Shown here piece by piece: positions 24,101-36,330 of a stretch of DNA of 64,000 nt. The notes beneath the pieces were generated by a model. That model was not told the origin of the DNA. It saw only the letters and a list, made by a program, of their open reading frames with translations, and made no database searches. A program made the position numbers and the translations under genes. Source of the stretch: Hetaerina americana (lineage: Eukaryota > Arthropoda > Insecta > Odonata > Calopterygidae); assembly GCA_022747635.1 (NCBI GenBank), contig JAKTNV010000020.1:2269501-2333500 (forward strand). Reading direction: 5' to 3'. Position 1 is the first letter of the stretch. Each line of letters opens with the position of its first letter.

Positions 24101-24839
24101 CTCGTTGAAAATGTGTGCCCTCCTTTATCAATTTGAGTAATGCACCTACTTCGTAAATAATACATATTAAGAAATGGGCCAATACAAAGCTATGTGAATG
24201 AAATACTTCGGGCATTGGTAAGTATAAATTCCATTAAAATACAAAACAACTTCCGTAAAATCCTAAGTTCATTTGGGAAAGCCCGAGTTTTGTAGCAAGG
24301 TATTCATTTCCTTCGATATGAGCCATCCCAAATTTCCTGCAACATAGCATTGGCGATAAGAAGCTCAAATTACGGATTCCGCTGAACCATTTAAGACAAT
24401 TTTAAGGAGCTGTTGGTACAATTGACTTCAGGCATGCCAAAATCCTTGCACTATTAGAGCATTAAGAATCCTTTGTAATCCATTTCCAATGTCATATCCT
24501 CAATGTTCACAATACTGCATTCCACGAGGGAATATAGTACAATTACATTTACCTGTTTTTATTCTCAAGTTGAGAATACAGTGCCATTGTAAAAAATGAA
24601 AGACCTATCTTTTTCTTTAAGGTATATCTCAAGATTGAAATTACGGGAACAGTCTGAAGACCAATAGGCAATTTAATCTCCATGTAAAACTAGTGAAAGT
24701 AGCACCAGAACTAGTGAAATAGATTTGCTATTGGGATAACAGAAACAAGAGGCAAGGAGAGTATGCAGAATAGGAATAATTAAGATGAATTTCCTTCAAA
24801 AGTATCAACTACTAATGACAAATTTCCATGCTATAAACA
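21150..24839. other. no gene recognised; CpG-rich blocks then AT-rich spacer
   Basis: CpG-dense blocks at about 21.2-21.8 kb and 22.9-23.7 kb carry overlapping open frames on both strands without recognisable domains, as expected where stop codons are rare. 23.9-24.8 kb is AT-rich with no signal. A host promoter or exon in the CpG blocks cannot be excluded from sequence alone. Confidence 0.45.
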
Positions 24840-25270
24840 AAAGGGAGAGGTGCATTAAATTGTATGTATGGGATCTAATTTACCATGGACGCGGAGGGTG
24901 GCGAGGGCGGAAAACAAAGGAACGGAGGTGATGAAAGAATGGCTCTTCGGAAGAATGCTGTAAACTAAACGGATAGTCAGAGTAACAAATGAAGACGTGC
25001 TTCACGGAGTGGGTGAGGACCAGAGGAGGGCAATTAACAACGGGGAGAGGGGAATTCATTGGACATATCCTCAGGCATTATGGTTTACTGGAAATCGTTA
25101 TCTAAAGAAGTGCAGCAAGGGAAATAATTCGAGAAGAACGGAATTAGCGGTAATGAGCAGGTAATGGGATTAATGATTGCCAAAAGCGATGAAGAAATGA
25201 AGGGATGGGCGGATTGGAGAACGGCATTTTGGAGGGCCGTTGCAAACCAATCTTAGGATTGGTACGTCTA
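24840..25270 (+). mobile_element. LINE-D-type relic (RT C-terminal region)
   Basis: Broken frames give a recognisable LINE C-terminus in order: EVMKEWLFGRML, RVTNEDVLHGVGEDQRRAIN, GIHWTYPQAL, NSRRTELAVMS, SDEEMKGWADWRTAFW and AVANQS. The parallel to LINE-D at 10.7-11.1 kb is TNEELLGMVGEERGLLEE. It has several frameshifts and stops, is older than the 10.7 kb copy, and carries no catalytic motif. Confidence 0.65.
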
Positions 25271-25491
25271 TGATGGCGTGAGGGCTATTTGACCGAATGT
25301 TGGCAGGGTAACCAGTTCATTAGGTTAAAGGAGATCAAGGCATTCGGGAAGTTCAATTTGAAAATAGTTACGCTTTCAACTTCTCTGTTGTCGAGGCGCA
25401 TAAGGGGAAGCCATTCCTTACACAACGTTCCTCGAGAAAGAAAAAACTTAGTTAAATGTCTAAATTGTAGAGATCTATGATAGGAGGGAGA

Positions 25492-25711
25492 TTGGCAAAG
25501 ATTGAGGGGATAAAGACTACATCGGTGGAAGAGATCAAGGCTATGCCAAAACGTGCTTATCAGAATTCCTTTGAGGATTGGAAAAAGCGTTGGCACAAGT
25601 TTATTATATCAGGGGGGGATTACTTTGAAGGGGACAACTTGAATATTGAAGAATAACTAAATATATTTTCGTAAAAATGTAAGTCACCTTACTTTTTGAA
25701 CACATCTCGTA
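25492..25711 (+). mobile_element. mariner transposase C-terminal fragment with right TIR
   Basis: Fifty-four codons from 25492 to the TAA at 25654-25656 read as a mariner C-terminus: VEEIKAMPKRAYQNSFEDW, KKRWHKFIISGGDYFEGDN. About 50 bp later TTTTTGAACACATCTCGTA looks like the outer TIR ending in TA at 25711. No 5' half was recognised upstream, where a LINE-D relic ends at about 25270, so the element is 5'-truncated or deleted. Confidence 0.75.
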
Positions 25712-27904
25712 TATCGAATTATTCGTAGCAATTATAATGTACCGTCCAATGTATGCGTTTTTCGTAGTGCTAGGGCTCATACCGTGCCTTGTTGGACGAA
25801 GCTAAGAAATAAAGCGATGTTAAGTCGGTGTTCCTATAAAATTCACCTAAAACAGTAGAATTTCAAAGTGTAATAATATATTGATCGGTTCAGTAGCCAA
25901 CTGCAGTCCTCATTAACTCTCATTTATTTATTTATTTCATAATTACGTTGCAATCACGCGAATTTCCTGGTGGCAACGGTCAAGTTAGGTCAAAGATAAC
26001 TCTTACATCAAAAATTACACACATACACGCACAATAAAAACAGATGAGAGACAAAATGTACAAATGACACTTCCACATCACATACAAGCAAACTTCCAAA
26101 TCACCTACAAAATGCCGTCCACATCACATACAAACAATATTTTAATAACTGCAATGAAGTTTATTACCCAGTGGCTGTTTTACATTTATACTTAAAACTT
26201 CTAAAATTGGATGGAAATTCTTACGGCGATGAGCCAAGCTATTTCTCCCACGTCAGCATTAATTCCTAACGATTTCTAATTTTCTTAACTGATGCATACG
26301 TCACCACAATGTTTCCCAAACCAATCTATTTGGAAATAATTTGACGCTCTCTGGCCAATTATAACGATTCTTTTCGAAGACGGCCATTTCGACAAATGCA
26401 AAGTCTAGTATTTCGAGGGAATTCCAGTCCTTTGAAGGCTGGGGTCTTTGCACCATGCCTTAACTCTTAAAGCCTCAATCCTTCCTGGCCCACTCATGCT
26501 TTGAGGACCTAAATGTTTCTTCGGTGCAAAACCTTTCCTTTACACTCCGCTTAAAATACTGTTTCTGTCTTCCCCTAAGACATCTTTGCCGTCTGGATTT
26601 AGATAAAACAACGCTAAACAGAAACATACAACAAAAGAAATGGTCGTGAGATTAAAACCGAAAACTGTCAAACGTTCGATATCACTGAAATAATGAAAGC
26701 GCTTCACACAAAGGCTACGGTAAACACTATGACATCCTTGATCTTATACATATATTTGCCATCGATTCTCCGGTGTGAAAAAATAGTGTAGTATTCTAAA
26801 AATTCAAGTGACGCAAATTGTTTTAAGTCTGCCTCGAGTCATAAGAAAAGCACGAAATATTTTCTCCATTTCTTTTTGTATTGACCATCAGAAGAACGAT
26901 TCTCGTCTTACGGTATTGCTAAATTTCTAAGAGTAAATATAAGAAAGAAGTAATCACGGGAACATCTGCGAGGAAACGTTTTCCACTGGAACTCTTTCAT
27001 AATAAATCCGGCAACTGCGCCTCACGACACGCTTCAGAGCCATTTAACCACGCACATGAGCAGAGGACCAGAGTAAAGCAGGCTCAGGGGGAGGGAGTGG
27101 CCGGAAAAATGACGGGCCGAAGCCCTATTAGGACAAATGAGTATCAATGAAAGAGTTTTGATTTGCTTGCGCAATGTTCAAAGAGGAAATATAAATCCTC
27201 GAGATCATAGACTACAGGATTCGCATTCCAGGGTAATATTTCGCTTTCTATTTCGTCATCGCAGAAAATTTTAAGATTGGATCACTTGTTTGGTCTTTGG
27301 TATTTTATGCCTCAGTGAGGGAGTGTCGTCAGGCAGCTGACTCCATATTAAGGTCACACGAGGTCTTCTTCCCTCGAATAGTTTCATTTCTAGACAGCAA
27401 GAGATTCTTCGCGGTCTTAGCCAAAAATGACCAATGACTAATATGAAGAGGAGAGCAGAACATAAATTTCTTTAAGATATTCTATGACATGCTTTCGGGG
27501 AGCTGCAATGGGATATGCGAAACATGGCTTCGCTCTGTTAAACGGGAGACTGGAGACTGTGATTGATACAGGATTCGAACCCCCGCCCAGCGAGGATGCG
27601 GGACAAGGACTGGAGGCGAAGGTTCCCTCAGGACGCGTCATCGGCACCGCCTACGGCGCACTAATCCACAGCTGATCGTCATCCAGAAGGCCACGGTCAC
27701 TCCTCCTGCAACTCTCGCTGCCCTGAGAGCGGTGACCAATGAAAAACAAATAGCAAACCAAGATGTGAGACGTGGTTCCATGCTTTGCGATCGAGAAGTG
27801 ATAGTTTACAGAAAAACAAGGATGCAATAGGCATTGCGCCCGCCGACGCGGTCATTGAAATATGAATAATGCGGTCATTCCATTGCAGCCACCGAGGGTT
27901 TCAC
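25712..27904. other. no gene recognised; (ATTT)n tract and a weak tRNA-like spot
   Basis: An (ATTT)n-type tract at about 25921-25940 could be the tail of a minus-strand retroposon, and a short minus-strand frame exists near 26.3-26.45 kb, but no domain supports it. On the minus strand near 27575-27590, GGGGTTCGAATCCTG is a B-box-like sequence without a convincing A box. Confidence 0.45.
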
Positions 27905-27923
27905 GGGGGGGGGGGGGGGGGGG
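27905..27923. repeat. poly-G run (19 G)
   Basis: Nineteen G residues immediately upstream of the first recognisable RT sequence of LINE-E. The run may mark the 5' breakpoint of the insertion; its length is likely to be polymorphic or assembly-sensitive. Confidence 0.95.
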
Positions 27924-27929
27924 ACCGCA

Positions 27930-29470
27930 TAATTTCGCCGTAAGGGGATGCTCTGTAGGAGAGGCCCCCGGACTCTTCGTTCAGCCGTCGTCCGAGAAGG
28001 TTGTCTTTTTCACCCCAACGGTACGACGGACGCCGTCTTCCTGGACGTCGCCCGTGCTTTCGACCGCGTTTGGCACAAGGGCCTCATTTACAAAATGCAT
28101 ATCCTCAACTTTCCCCCTCCCCTTCTCCTCCTCGTTCGAAATTACCTCTCCGATCGTACGTTCCGCGTGTCGTTGGGTGATTCCCTCTCTTTTGTATAGA
28201 GAGCCGAGGCGGGCGTGCCTCAGGGCTCTCTTATCAGTCCTCTGTTATTCAACTTGTACGTCAACGATCTGCCTTCTACGCCTCACACTTCCCTTTACAT
28301 GTACGCCGATGACACTGCCATCGCCGCCACATCTTGAACACGCTCCGCGAACATCAGACGACTTACAGCACACCTTGACAAACTGCACCGGTGGACACGG
28401 ACCTGGAAAATGCGAATCAATCCTGACAAAAGCACACATATTCACTTTTCCCGCAGACGAAAACGCACACCCCACGTTCCTCTTTTCTTCCACCAACACA
28501 TTATACCGAGGGCTTCTTCGCACCGATTTCTTGGTGTCATTCTAGACAACCAGCTCACTTTTCAGCCGCACCTCGACTTTTGCCGTCAGAAGGCAATGGT
28601 TGCAAGGAGCCGTCTCGGCTGCCTTTCCTCCAAGATTTCTCCTCTAGGTCACGCCGACAGGATGCGACTTTACAGGTCGATCATTCGCCCGCAGTTTCTG
28701 TACGCTTTCCCCGTGTTTGCCATCCGGAAAACGCTCTGGCGTCACCTTGAAACCATCCAAAACAAGGCTGTTCGGTCGTTACTCCAAGTGAGTCGTTTCA
28801 CTAGGGTGGCCGACGTGCGAGCGGCGCATAAACTCCCGTCCGTCGCGGAGTTTATTCGCTCGCAAGTCGCGTTTTTCAAATCCCGTCTCGCACCGTCTGG
28901 AAATCCGCTGCTACAAAACCATCTCGCACTATGATCCCGGAGAGAAACACACTTATACACTGCCTAAAGATATTACTCACCTATGAGTCTTTACTATGTC
29001 TTTTAATTTTAAATTTTCTTCATAATAATATGCCGCTTCACGGTCGGACGGATCTCTTCCTCTGTCCTCTAAGTTATTTTAGTATTATTTTATCCGCTTC
29101 ACGGTCTTGCTGTCACCCGCTTCCTCTTGCCCAAGTGTAATTTCCCGCTGTGGGAAATGGGCGATCCTCGCCCCCGCTTCCTTTTTGTACCGCTCTATGC
29201 TCAGAGTGTGCCGGTGGGCAGTTAGTGCTGTTAGTGACGTACTTTTTTTTTCTTTTTTGTAAAAAGCCGTTCCCTGTCGGATTTCCTTTCTTGTTAGATT
29301 AAGAATTCATATTTTATTCCTAGTTTTAAGTTTCACTTTCTCGCAAACCGCACTTCCACCTCAGCAATGTTTCTTTCTTCGATGCCATGCGTTTCTTATG
29401 TACAATGACCGGTAAAGGTGGGACTTCACCCACCGGGACGGTTTATACTTGCCCGCTTGGGCAGTCAATG
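27930..29470 (+). mobile_element. LINE-E, Jockey-like, 5'-truncated
   Basis: RT domain from about 27948 and a putative 3' UTR to about 29470. The 3' end is a guess: there is no clear poly-A or repeat tail, and the downstream border falls near a change to G-rich sequence at about 29.49 kb. The endonuclease and RT N-terminus are absent. It shares no 3' hairpin with LINE-A/-B/-C and is a separate lineage. Confidence 0.7.
27948..28934 (+). pseudogene. LINE-E reverse transcriptase (Jockey-like)
   Basis: One reading frame runs from 27948 to the TGA at 28932, interrupted only by TAG at 28197-28199 and TGA at 28335-28337. RT motifs in order: FLDVARAFDRVWHKGLIYKM, AGVPQGSLISPLLFNLYVND, MYADDTAIAA with the catalytic Asp pair, HLDKLHRWTRTWKMRINPDK, RFLGVILDNQLTF, then the Jockey-type thumb/tail LYRSIIRPQFLYAFPVF and ETIQNKAVRSLLQVS. 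Two stops in 328 codons with no frameshift suggest a fairly young copy. Expected role when intact: target-primed reverse transcription of its own mRNA. Confidence 0.88.
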
Positions 29471-32400
29471 AACTTTTGTAGTTGTAGGAGAGGCCCCCTG
29501 GGCTAACGAAAGGAGGTGAGGGGGACCTTGACGGGCGGGCAGGCCAGGAGGGACGGGTGTGGAGGGGGGGAAGGATAAGGAGAGTGTTTCCGCTGATTGT
29601 TTTGACGCAAGGAGGGTGGGGGTCAGGAGGGACCGGAGGGGAAATGATTGTAAGCGGATTGACGGACACACCGCCGTGATTGATTGGTTAAGGGGCGCGC
29701 TCTTGACTGGGCAGCGATCTGCTCGCTCCCTCCCGGTCCCTTGTTATATTCTTGATTGGCAATATCAATAGTTTTGGGAAACGTATCCCCTCCGTGGTAG
29801 AATAATTCCATTTGCTCATTCAATCCAACATCAAAGTTTCATAAACGTTCCACTCTAAAAAACAGACATAAAAAAACTGAAAGTAATATAATAATGGGAT
29901 AATAGCTAATACCATAATTAAAATTAATTCATTAAGTCACGTAATTTAACGGGGAAAATAGCTGACGACAGTTGACAATAAAATAGTGTTTTTAACGTGA
30001 CATCATCGCTCCATGGCCGCACACACCGGGGTCATGCGCCTCTGCGGCCACCTCACTGAGGAACGGACTACCCGGCGCGGGCGACAACTCGACCAGGATT
30101 CGACACATGCCAACACAGGCATACGCTCGCGTGTATCTCTTAAAACGGGACATCAAAAGAAAACAAGAGAAATGGCAAACAAAAATGGAAGCTACGCATC
30201 ACATAAAGGTTGACTAGAAGGATGAAGGAGATAAGGAAACGGAAGAGGAGTTTGATGTTTAGGATTGATAAATGAGTTTAATTAGTTTTAAATCGTAATG
30301 AAATCATTAAAACATGTGTTATAAGTAAGAAATATAGTTTTCTCCATAATTCAACATTAGTTTAATTATATCTATCTGATGAATCACCAGGTATTCACCG
30401 ATTCATTTATTTCGTCAAAAATTGCAGAGAAAATATTTTAATCATATCTTTTATTACTATATCACCTGGTCATCCAGTGATTGTCGCCGAGTAGTTGTGC
30501 GGACAGCGATATTACGAATTTGGAGAGAAGAAGTGGATTCAGTAAGAGAGGAGGAGACGCTCGCTTGTTCACCTGGAAGGAGAGAGAGAGACGGGAGAAA
30601 GCCGTACGAGGTAATGATAAATTGCCTCAAAAAGACACTTGAGGGGAGGAGAAGGCGAGCGGTTACTCCGCAGACTTCTCTTCTCTCATTATTCGTCATC
30701 ACCCAAAAAACTCTGGGAATGTAAATGTAATGTTTCATTTGGGAGATGCACAGCAGATCCGTCGTCAATAGTGAGACCAATGCGATTTTAAAGTGACCAA
30801 TGTGTTCCCACTAATTGCAACCTGTCACCGGCATTCATTTTCACTGGAGTATCGCATACTTTGGTTACTACTCCGCCCAGGGATGGCCAACTTGGCAGTG
30901 CTTCAACAGCGATAAATCGGCTCTCTTTCGCTGCTCTCGTAAACACTTCCTTACATGCACACTCCCCTCCACCCGTTCCCCAGGGGAGCCCAGGGGAGCA
31001 ATCAGCCTCGCGACAGCAACGGGTGACGAGGGAGCATGTCCCCTCTCGGCTTCCCTGCCGCCCTCTCGGGAAGGAGAAGACAGATGAACGAGGAAGAGCG
31101 ATCGGGGAAAGCGCCATTCGGAAACCTTCATCCCAGCCGCAGGTCGGGAGTTTAAGGCGCAAACGCGACAGAGATCCGAATCGAGCAATCCAACAAAGAA
31201 ACGAATGGAGTGAGCTGCAGAAATGACACCGTATTTCTTTCTGTTTATTTTTACGTACTAAAATAATACGGGATTCTGCGCTGATCAAAATAACAACACC
31301 CTCACTCCGCGGTAAACTTAATCGAGAAAAGTTTAAAGCGTTAATAATGAAAAAAGCGGTGCCTAGGCATGATCGAAAGGCGGAGCGCGGTGCATAGCGA
31401 TCGTTGGAGTGCGCACGGGCGGCGTCCGATGCGATACTCCACGAACCGACGACGACGCAAATCCATTCCTCGCGCAATGAAATCACAAAAGAGAATCTCT
31501 TTCGCGAATCCACGCCGCGAGCGAAACGGCGTGAAATGTGCCGTTTTTTGGCATGATATCATTTCTACTCAAAAATTAAATCTTTTTTCATACGAATTGG
31601 CGGCTGCGTGTCACGGGAGACTGCATGACGTCAAAGAATCCGACGCACTTTCCATTTGAAGGGGTTGAGGGTGGAGGGAAGGAGAGGGAGGGTGGAAGAA
31701 GGAAGGAAGGGTCGGGAGAGGGAGGAAAGCGTTTGAGAGAGGAGTGGAGGACGCGGGGAGATTGGACAGATAAGGGATACGGTTGACTTTCAGAAATAAA
31801 TATAAACACGCCGTCCTGAAAGGGATTCTCTTTAGAAGGACTTTATTTTAGGAATTCTACGAGGCCAAAGAAAAGAGGAAAGGATAAATAAATAAAAGTG
31901 AGAGCTGAAGGATTAAGAGCGAATGTGAAAGCAAATGGCGGTCCTCGAATGGGCGCTATTAAAAAAGCCTCCCCGAATACAAATATATCTCTCTGGAAGA
32001 CGCCACTCATTTACTAAGAACCCCTTAAAGGGGTCATCTTGATTTTAATTGTCCTTCGAAGACGCACGACGCCTGATGAGTGGATGTGGGCCGAAATAAA
32101 TCAAAAATATTAATTTAAAATAAGTGATACTCGCAACTTTCCCGTTTTGCCGGAAGTTTCGATGCAATATTTGAAATCAAAATGAAATGATAGTTACGAT
32201 TACGACGAGGTAGAAGACAATTAACTAATTTTAAATGAAACGGTTCCATTACCATGATTTGGCACCTAAATTATCAAAAATATGCGAGGCAGACACATTA
32301 TTAGACAAAGGCACGAGTGATGAAGGATAGGAAAAAGAAGCTGAAAACGGTCGAAGAATTGAAAACCAAATAATAACTATTGCACAGAGAGCTCAGGAAA

Positions 32401-32610
32401 TAACGGACGTGGCTTAATATGAATTAAAAGTGAAATATCTCCAATGAAATGCGAAGGAAAGCAAATGGCTCCCATTAAACAAATAAGTTAACGTGACCAC
32501 CAAAGTATGGCGACTGAAACGACTCGCTGAAACAAATCGTAAAAAAGTTTCCTTAATCTGGAATTGAACAACCTTTATTACAAGTGGTGATATGCAATAT
32601 CGCAACCACA
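29471..32610. other. no gene recognised
   Basis: The first few hundred bases are G-rich; a CpG-dense block lies at about 30.9-31.6 kb, and purine-rich (GGGA)-type sequence at about 31.67-31.77 kb. Frames on both strands overlap extensively (for example 30788-31513 minus) but show no domain, consistent with low stop density in GC-rich sequence. Confidence 0.5.
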
Positions 32611-33367
32611 TACGAGGGTCATCCGGAAAGTAGTACCCGTTCGTGCCGCATGAAGTGCTGACGACGCGAGTAGCCGCTGGACGAGGTCAGATAGCTTCAG
32701 TGGCTTGTCTGCCTTCTCTGAGCCAAGTTGCGTGACGCTAGCATTGCCTGTGTTGTTTCTGTGATTGTTTACAATGTTTAAAAAAATTGAGAACGCCGCC
32801 AGTTGTGAAGTGAGGGCAGTGATTAAATTCCTCAATGCAAGAAACGTTCGCCCATGTGATATTCATCGCCAATTAAAGGAGGTGTATGGAGACAATGTAA
32901 TGGACGAGTCGTCTGTTCGGCGGTGGTGTCGCAACTTCAACATGGGGAGGGGGAACACACACGACGATGAGCGTTCGGGGAGACCGTCTGTCATTACAGA
33001 CCAACTGGTGAGCTCAGTTGACGAATTCGTGAGGAACGATCGGCGCGTCACAATTGATGACATCTGTGAGCATTTTCCCAATGTTTCTCGAACAATTGTT
33101 CATGAAATTGTTAAACACCATCTGCATTATGCAAAAATTTGTGCAAGATGGGTCCCTCGCGTATCTCAATGAGCTGGCGGCGAAGGACTATGCAGCAGGA
33201 ATACAGAAACTTGTCACACGTTATGACAAATGCCTTAATTTGCTTGGAGATTATGTTGAGAAGTAGTTTAAAGTATCCTCTTTCAAATAAAATTTTTTAT
33301 GTTTGTTAATATTTACTTTTGTGTCTTTATTTCACGAACGGGTACTACTTTCCGGATGACCCTCGTA
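32611..33367 (+). mobile_element. mariner-3 copy 2, identical to 13081-13837
   Basis: Same 757 bp, same orientation, offset 19530. I compared the two copies line by line and found no difference, including both 35-bp TIRs. Flanks differ: ...CGCAACCACA before and AATTGGGATA after, versus ...TTATCACAATG and ATTTAAGGCG at copy 1, so this is a transposition event and not a larger segmental duplication. Confidence 0.95.
32774..33172 (+). pseudogene. truncated mariner transposase, DNA-binding domain only (copy 2)
   Basis: The same 132-codon frame as at 13244-13642, without a single change: bipartite helix-turn-helix, RSGRPSV linker, stop immediately after ARWVPRVSQ. The catalytic domain is deleted and the C-terminal GDYVEK codons follow in another frame up to 33266. 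Confidence 0.85.
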
Positions 33368-36330
33368 AATTGGGATATATTTCCGTTGCATGGATACACT
33401 TTGTACCATATGTTTTCTCCGACAGTTTCCAAACAATCCTCTTTTTCCATATTCCGCCATCACTTCAATGCATGCCTTCACTCCGGTTACTTTCATTCTA
33501 TCCTGCAATTGGGATTTGCAATTGAAATTACATAACAACAAACACACGGTGGCAGCTATATCGACTCCTTCCAAAGGAAAGTGATTCCTGCAAAATATAC
33601 GAGTATGGTATAAATTGAAACCGAAAAGAAAAATAATATTTAATGTTATTTCTCCCAATGCCAGGTCTTATGCGATCACATAGTTTATTCCATCAGGATT
33701 TTTTGTTTAGATGATAATTAAAAGAATAGGAGTGTTTTTCCACAAGACTGTACTGTGAATATTAAAATAAATAAACGAACGAGTCGGAGAAAATAATCAT
33801 TGCATTAATCAAATCACGTGCAAATACAAATCATAATGCAGAATGATGGAAGATAAATATCTAGAACTTATCAGAATTTTATTTTAAAAAGGAATCGAAG
33901 AAGATCATCTCTTTTAATGTCGAGATGTATTACCATTGCATTTTTGGGAATGCTAACCGCCTTTGAGGATGAGGCGTCATTTTCAATCAGAAAAACCTTT
34001 GGATTTGACGAACGTCACAACTTGGGGGAAAATAACGAGGCATCGACGAATCATTCAAAGGACGCACCGACTCCTCTGGAGCGTGGACGGAAGGGGGGTG
34101 AGAAAAACGAGGGCCCGCACTCTTCGCCACCGTAGCGGCCGGAATCTAGAGCGCAGAAATGAGTGAACACACGAACGGGAAAACTTTCGACGTTTGAAAG
34201 GAGCGTATGTCCTCAATGGAGAGGAGGGACGGAAGGAGAGGGAGAGAGTAAAAAGTGGATGGGAGGAGAGGGAGAGAAGCGAGATTTGTGGGAAAGACGC
34301 GAGGGTTTCGAATCGAAAGGCAGCGATAAGGGAAGCACAAGTGTGAAACGGAGAGAAAGAGTTTGGGGGGTATTCCGAGGTGAGGTGGTGGGGAGAGAGC
34401 CCTGTTCTCTCTCAGTGGGAGTGGAAGTGGGAGGGCCCTCGGGCGCAAAGGGAGACGCAGGCGGGCGACCGAGTGGGAGGGGGGAGTTACCATGGGGAGG
34501 GGTTGTGGCGAGGGATGATGACCAAAGAGAAAAGGACTCGAGAGGCACTTCAAAGCGCTTTAATCACGGGAATTGGCGAGATCACGTCCGACAACTCTCT
34601 CTCCCTCTCTTCCCCTCACTGTCTGAACGCAAACCTTTTGTCACCAGCCGACTCAAATTACGTTCAAACAAATGAAAAGACCACTGCTTGGAAGAGGAAC
34701 GCGAATTTTTATTGTCAGCGTTCTCAAAATTCTTGGATTTCAAATCAGAATAATTAGCCGGCTGACACTGTGCGGGAGAGTGGAAAGAGAGTACGAATTC
34801 AACCAGATTAACAGCAACATCAACAGTCAGTCATTTCGTCTCCCTTCATCATCCGATCGAAATCAAACAAATAATCATTATCCTAAGACACTAGCAGTTG
34901 GAATTCTAAGAGGCAAAAGTAATATCTCCTAAGATAAAATACTAACATAGTGGCGAATACGATTCTCTGATACATCGTCCTCGTTTATGGACAGTAAAAA
35001 ACTCTCCTTTACATTCTTGGGACCAGCCTCCCTAACTGAGACGGCCGCCTGCTAACGATAGTCCATTGAAAATTGGGAAAATTACGTGCATGACATTGTT
35101 CAAATAAATTGAAATAACAGAAAATTGAAGCTCTGTTTTGGCTCGATATACATTCTGGGTGCAATCACTCGAATCAACATTGGCACTCTTCAATCTTATC
35201 ATCTCATTCAGTTCAAGTACATTAAAAGCTGCTTCATGCATGGCAAGACTTCTTCGCAAATTCTATTGAAAGCAGATTGGGTAATTGGCATATTTATAAA
35301 TATAACAGTCATGTAGAGGGTTCTAAATAAAAAGAGAGACGCGTATTATTTATTTGTATGAATTGTAATTGTAGCAAATCTTATACTTCAACTGAGGTTC
35401 TGCTAAGCATAGAACCATGATTAATTCAGTTCAATGAGTAAAGTAGTTAGTTTGCAAGAGCCTTCAATTTCATTAAATGAACATGAACTTCCACTAAGTT
35501 GAGCCCAGAACAATTGCGCCTTCAATTTATTATGATTTGTTCATTATAATAAATTATCCTAAACCGTTGTATTAACCCATTCTAAGCAAGTTATTTCATA
35601 AAATCAACTGGTTCGGCTATCTGTACCTATTTTGCACCGTCTCCAGATGAGTTTGATTGAAACGGAAATATAAAACAGGGCAAGAGTTCGGACCTCTATA
35701 AACCGCGACCATGGAATCATCTTTATAACACATGTTTTGACTTAAAAGTAGTTTTTATGAAAAACATCTACTCTAGGCACGTGTGACCCATCCGCTCGAA
35801 TTCTCCACGCCCAACATGAAGGAACCAGAAGGAAACTTGGCACGCGGTCAATCGGTTTTCTAAATCTTAAATGCCCTGGATCGATAACAAGAACGCACTT
35901 ATCACCCGCAGGTGGGGCTATTTCCAGAGTTATACGCTTCTTTTGGCATATGTATTCATTGATGAGAATCTGCATCCTCTTCAAAGATGCGAGGTGAATT
36001 TATCCCGCCTGAGGCACGAGGAACTTCTTGTTTCTTCTGACGCCACGAAGGAGTGGCTTTATTTGGAGGGACGGGGAACTGGAGGACGGAGTGCTTTCAA
36101 ACTTCAGGGAGAGGGCAATCCCCACGTGGGATGAGTGACGTGGAGGGTGAAATCCTTCCCTTTGCGTGGGCAACACTCCCACCACCGCCACGCACCGCGC
36201 GCCAAGCGCCAGCCTTGAGAGGGAAGACACTCCCGACCACTTTTGCCTATCAACTCCTCGCCAATCACAGCACCGCATGTGCGTAGTAGATGTGCTCACG
36301 CACTCTTGAGCGGGGTTCAATTATAATGAC
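33368..36330. other. no gene recognised
   Basis: AT-rich except for a purine-rich G/A block at about 34.2-34.6 kb, whose frames on both strands are low complexity (Ser/Pro or Glu/Gly-rich). No domain or RNA signature seen. Confidence 0.5.

Noticed and set aside
26300..26455. Possible retroelement coding fragment on the minus strand upstream of the (ATTT)n at 25.92 kb
   Set aside because: About 50 open codons with no motif I can name; too short to distinguish from chance.
27560..27675. tRNA-like SINE, minus strand
   Set aside because: Only a B-box-like GGTTCGAATCC is convincing; no A box at the right distance and no matching body elsewhere in the window.
30788..31513. 241-codon open frame, minus strand
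   Set aside because: GC-rich region where stops are rare in several frames at once; no recognisable motif, signal peptide or domain order.
34163..34675. 170-codon open frame over G/A-rich sequence
   Set aside because: Low-complexity purine tract with mirror frames on the opposite strand; no domain.
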